Shown here in pieces: positions 61,828-64,000 of a stretch of DNA of 64,000 bases. The notes under the pieces are model-generated. The model was given only the letters and a program-made list of their open reading frames with translations. It was not told the DNA's origin and ran no database searches. The DNA comes from Streptomyces nitrosporeus. Lineage in GTDB: Bacteria; Actinomycetota; Actinomycetes; Streptomycetales; Streptomycetaceae. Every line of letters begins with the position of its first letter. The first letter of the stretch is position 1. The stretch covers positions 5,308,001-5,372,000 of the forward strand of contig NZ_CP023702.1 of assembly GCF_008704555.1 (NCBI RefSeq), written 5' to 3'. Position numbers and translations under genes: made by a program.

Positions 61828-62958
61828 GTGCAGACCCGGACCGTGACGACGACCACAGGTGTGCCGGCGGTCCCCACGCGGAAACCGGCCGCGCACCACC
61901 CGGAGACGGCGGACCCGCCGGTGCCGTTACCGGAGGAAGCCGCACCAGAGGAAGCCGCACCGGAGGAAGCGGTACCGGAGGAAGCGGCATTGGCGGAGGC
62001 GGTACCGGAGGAGGCGCCGGAGCCGCCCGCCCGGCCGGGCCCCGGCGCACCCTCCTTCGACCCCTTCCGCCAGTACCTGCGCGAGATAGGCAGGATCCCG
62101 CTCCTCAGCGCCGCCGAGGAGGTGGAGCTGGCCCGGCGGATCGAAGCGGGACTGTTCGCCGGGGAACGCCTCGCCCGCGCCCCCGGCCCGGACCCCCGGC
62201 TCGCCGCCGACCTGGACCGGCTCGTCGTCCAGGGGCGTGCCGCCAAACGCCGGCTCATCGAGGCCAACCTCCGCCTCGTCGTCTCGGTCGCCAAGCGGTA
62301 CGCGGGCCGCGGACTGACCGTGCTCGACCTCGTCCAGGAAGGCAACGTCGGACTGATCAGGGCCGTCGAGAAGTTCGACTACACCCGGGGCTACAAGTTC
62401 TCCACCTACGCCACCTGGTGGATCCGCCAGGCGATGTCCCGCGCCCTCGCCGACCAGGCCCGGACCATACGCGTCCCGGTCCACGTCGTCGAGCAGATCA
62501 ACCGGGTCGTCCGCGTCCAGCGCCGCCTGCTCCAGGAACGCGGCCGCGAACCCACCGCCGAAGAGGTCGCCGCCCAGCTCGGCCTGACCCCCGGACGCGT
62601 CGGGGAGGTCCTGCGCCTCGCCCGGGAGCCCATCTCCCTGCACGCCCCCGTCGGCGAGGAGGACGAGGCCGCCTTCGGCGACCTCATCGAGGACGGCGAC
62701 ACCCCCTCACCCGCCGAGTCGGCGTCCTTCCTGCTGCTGCGCGAACACCTGGAGGCGGTGCTGGTCACCCTCGGCGAACGCGAACGCGAGGTCGTACGGC
62801 TGCGCTACGGGCTGCAGGACGGGCGGCCCCGCACCCTGGAGGAGATCGGCCGGATCTTCGGCGTGACACGCGAACGCGTCCGCCAGATCGAGGCCAGGAC
62901 CCTCACCAGACTGCGGGGCCACGCCCACGCCGGCCAGCTCCGCGGCTACCTGGACTGA
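61828..62958 (+). CDS. hrdA: RNA polymerase sigma-70 family factor, HrdA type
   Basis: A 376-residue group 1/2 sigma factor. Residues 1-65 are a linker with repeated PEEAA/PEEAV units. Region 1.2 has DPFRQYLREIGRIPLLSAAEE, region 2 has LRLVVSVAKRYAGRGLTVLD and QEGNVGLIRAVEKFDYTRG, with the -10 recognition segment YATWWIRQAMSRA, region 3 has QINRVVRVQRRLLQERGREP, and region 4 has LEEIGRIFGVTRERVRQIEA. By recall, hrdA stands next to dnaG in Streptomyces. The GTG at 61828 has GGAGG nine bases upstream. Other hrd genes are elsewhere. Confidence 0.88.
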   Translation: MQTRTVTTTTGVPAVPTRKPAAHHPETADPPVPLPEEAAPEEAAPEEAVPEEAALAEAVPEEAPEPPARPGPGAPSFDPFRQYLREIGRIPLLSAAEEVELARRIEAGLFAGERLARAPGPDPRLAADLDRLVVQGRAAKRRLIEANLRLVVSVAKRYAGRGLTVLDLVQEGNVGLIRAVEKFDYTRGYKFSTYATWWIRQAMSRALADQARTIRVPVHVVEQINRVVRVQRRLLQERGREPTAEEVAAQLGLTPGRVGEVLRLAREPISLHAPVGEEDEAAFGDLIEDGDTPSPAESASFLLLREHLEAVLVTLGEREREVVRLRYGLQDGRPRTLEEIGRIFGVTRERVRQIEARTLTRLRGHAHAGQLRGYLD

Positions 62959-62983
62959 CCGGTCCCGGAGGCCGGTCAGTCCA
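62951..62983. terminator. 12-bp hairpin spanning two convergent stop codons
   Basis: TGGACTGACCGG (62951-62962) and CCGGTCAGTCCA (62972-62983) are exact complements with a nine-base loop. The left arm contains the hrdA stop and the right arm contains the ABC gene stop, so the terminator is built from the last codons of both genes. Confidence 0.85.
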
Positions 62984-64000
62984 CCTCCGCGAGCGCCTCG
63001 GCGAACTGCGCGGCGTACAGCCGGGCGTACGCGCCCTTCGCCGCCAGCAGCCCGTCGTGCGTGCCCTGCTCGACGATCGACCCGTTCTCCATGACCAGGA
63101 TCACGTCGGCGTCCCGGATCGTGGAGAGCCGGTGCGCGATCACGAAGCTGGTACGCCCGTGGGCCAGACGCGCCATCGCCTTCTGGATCAGCACCTCGGT
63201 ACGGGTGTCCACCGAGCTGGTCGCCTCGTCGAGCACCAGGATCACCGGGTCGGACAGGAACGCCCGCGCGATGGTGATCAGCTGCTTCTCACCCGCGCTG
63301 ACCCCCGACCCCTCGTCGTCGATCACCGTGTCGTAACCGTCCGGCAGGGTACGGACGAACCGGTCGGCGTGGGCCGCCCGGGCCGCCTCCTCGATCTCCT
63401 CCCGGGTGACCTCGCGGGCGGAGCCGTAGGCGATGTTCTCCGCGATCGTGCCGCCGAACAGCCAGGTGTCCTGGAGCACCATCCCTATGCCCGACCGGAG
63501 TCCGTCGCGCGACATCCGCGACACGTCCACACCGTCCAGCGTGATCCGCCCGCCCGACACCTCGTAGAACCGCATCAGCAGGTTGACCAGCGTCGTCTTC
63601 CCCGCCCCGGTGGGCCCGACGATCGCGACGGTCTGTCCCGGCTCCACGCTCAGCGACAGATCCTCGATGAGCGGCTTCTCCGGGTCGTAGCGGAAGGACA
63701 CCTTCTCCAGCGCGACGCTGCCGCGCAGCTCCCCGGGCCGCTCGGCCGGCACCGGGTCGGGCTCCTGCTCCTCGGCGTCCAGCAGTTCGAAGACCCGCTC
63801 GGCCGACGCGACGCCGGACTGGAGCAGATTGGCCATCGACGCGACCTGGGTCAGCGGCATCGAGAACTGCCGCGAGTACTGGATGAACGCCTGCACGTCA
63901 CCGATCGACAGCGCGCCCGACGCCACCCGCAGCCCGCCGACCACCGCTACCAGCACATAGTTCAGGTTGGACACGAACATCATCAGCGGCTGCATGATCC
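62976..64000 (-). CDS. ABC exporter, membrane-ATPase fusion (5' end outside the window)
   Basis: Partial. The visible 340 residues are the end of a type IV ABC exporter half-transporter: a membrane segment (MFVSNLNYVLVAVVGGL), a coupling-helix region, then the ATPase with Walker A GPTGAGKTTLV, the Q-loop VLQDTWLFGGT, the signature VSAGEKQLITIARA in place of LSGGQ, and Walker B VILVLDEATSSVD, with H-loop VIAHRLSTI. Streptomyces exporters of this kind usually come as adjacent pairs, so a partner gene may lie beyond the window. Substrate unknown. The true start is outside the window. Confidence 0.9.
   Translation of the reverse strand, partial: IMQPLMMFVSNLNYVLVAVVGGLRVASGALSIGDVQAFIQYSRQFSMPLTQVASMANLLQSGVASAERVFELLDAEEQEPDPVPAERPGELRGSVALEKVSFRYDPEKPLIEDLSLSVEPGQTVAIVGPTGAGKTTLVNLLMRFYEVSGGRITLDGVDVSRMSRDGLRSGIGMVLQDTWLFGGTIAENIAYGSAREVTREEIEEAARAAHADRFVRTLPDGYDTVIDDEGSGVSAGEKQLITIARAFLSDPVILVLDEATSSVDTRTEVLIQKAMARLAHGRTSFVIAHRLSTIRDADVILVMENGSIVEQGTHDGLLAAKGAYARLYAAQFAEALAEVD

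Noticed and set aside
62976..64000. ABC exporter as a truncated gene
   Set aside because: It is cut by the window edge only; the visible part is intact.

Overview
The window is a chromosomal core segment of a Streptomyces (or a very close relative). The evidence is extreme GC content with G/C-saturated third codon positions, frequent GTG starts, stop-start overlaps, and a gene set and order that I recall from Streptomyces chromosomes: hemW, hrcA-dnaJ2, rsmE, phoH-ybeY-era, leuA, recO-uppS-znu/zur-glyS, dusB, ppdK, nirBD, a SoxR-controlled flavin reductase, nasA, dgt, dnaG and hrdA. I see no tRNA, rRNA, insertion sequence, prophage or CRISPR array. The assignment to Streptomyces rests on recognition and not on a database search.

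Layout. 1-7.5 kb: a SpoIIE-type phosphatase with its own kinase-like ATPase domain, hemW, a 959-residue membrane receptor-like protein with an extracellular binding-protein domain, and a DUF3097 gene. 7.5-12.5 kb: an MBL hydrolase, then a CIRCE-controlled hrcA-dnaJ heat-shock operon, a nitronate monooxygenase-like gene and rsmE. 12.5-18 kb: HIT protein, RNase Z, an adenine-deaminase-type enzyme, an MFS exporter and a PfkB kinase; the last two diverge around a perfect CRP-type palindrome. 18-23 kb: the RNA-maintenance operon phoH-ybeY-CorC-like-MmcQ-(cysteine-free deaminase-like)-era. 23-24.6 kb: an M4 protease of the protealysin type with an adjacent emfourin-type inhibitor. 24.6-29.4 kb: leuA with a leucine-run leader peptide, TerB, recO and uppS. 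29.4-32.7 kb: znuA-znuC-znuB-zur behind a Zur box. 32.9-41.7 kb: glyS, a small DUF6243 protein, dusB, ppdK, an ArsR-like regulator and a VOC protein. 41.8-50.5 kb: a Tat-exported PhoX/DUF839 protein, the nitrite reductase genes with a stand-alone FAD oxidoreductase, a TauE/SafE permease, and a class F sortase with a probable surface-protein partner. 50.5-59.6 kb: a class IV aminotransferase-like gene, a SoxR-box flavin reductase, cutA, nasA, a YdcF-type protein, a sirohydrochlorin chelatase, dgt and an FAD oxidoreductase. 59.6-64 kb: dnaG, the sigma factor gene hrdA, and a convergent ABC exporter gene that runs off the window.

How the genes work together. Nitrate is reduced by NasA and nitrite by NirBD; the CbiX-type chelatase can supply the siroheme needed by NirB, and GlnR-type pentamer arrays lie upstream of the nir genes and, more weakly, of nasA. 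Zur would shut off the zinc importer when zinc is sufficient. HrcA would repress its own operon through CIRCE. LeuA appears to be controlled by ribosome-mediated attenuation. Gene blocks are separated by long perfect hairpins, several placed exactly between convergent genes.

Most of the window is conserved housekeeping DNA. The least explained parts are the 959-residue receptor-like protein, the relatively AT-rich stretch between dusB and ppdK, the isolated 15-bp hairpin at 39.75 kb, the sortase partner without a visible LPXTG motif, and the deaminase-like protein that has lost its catalytic cysteines.
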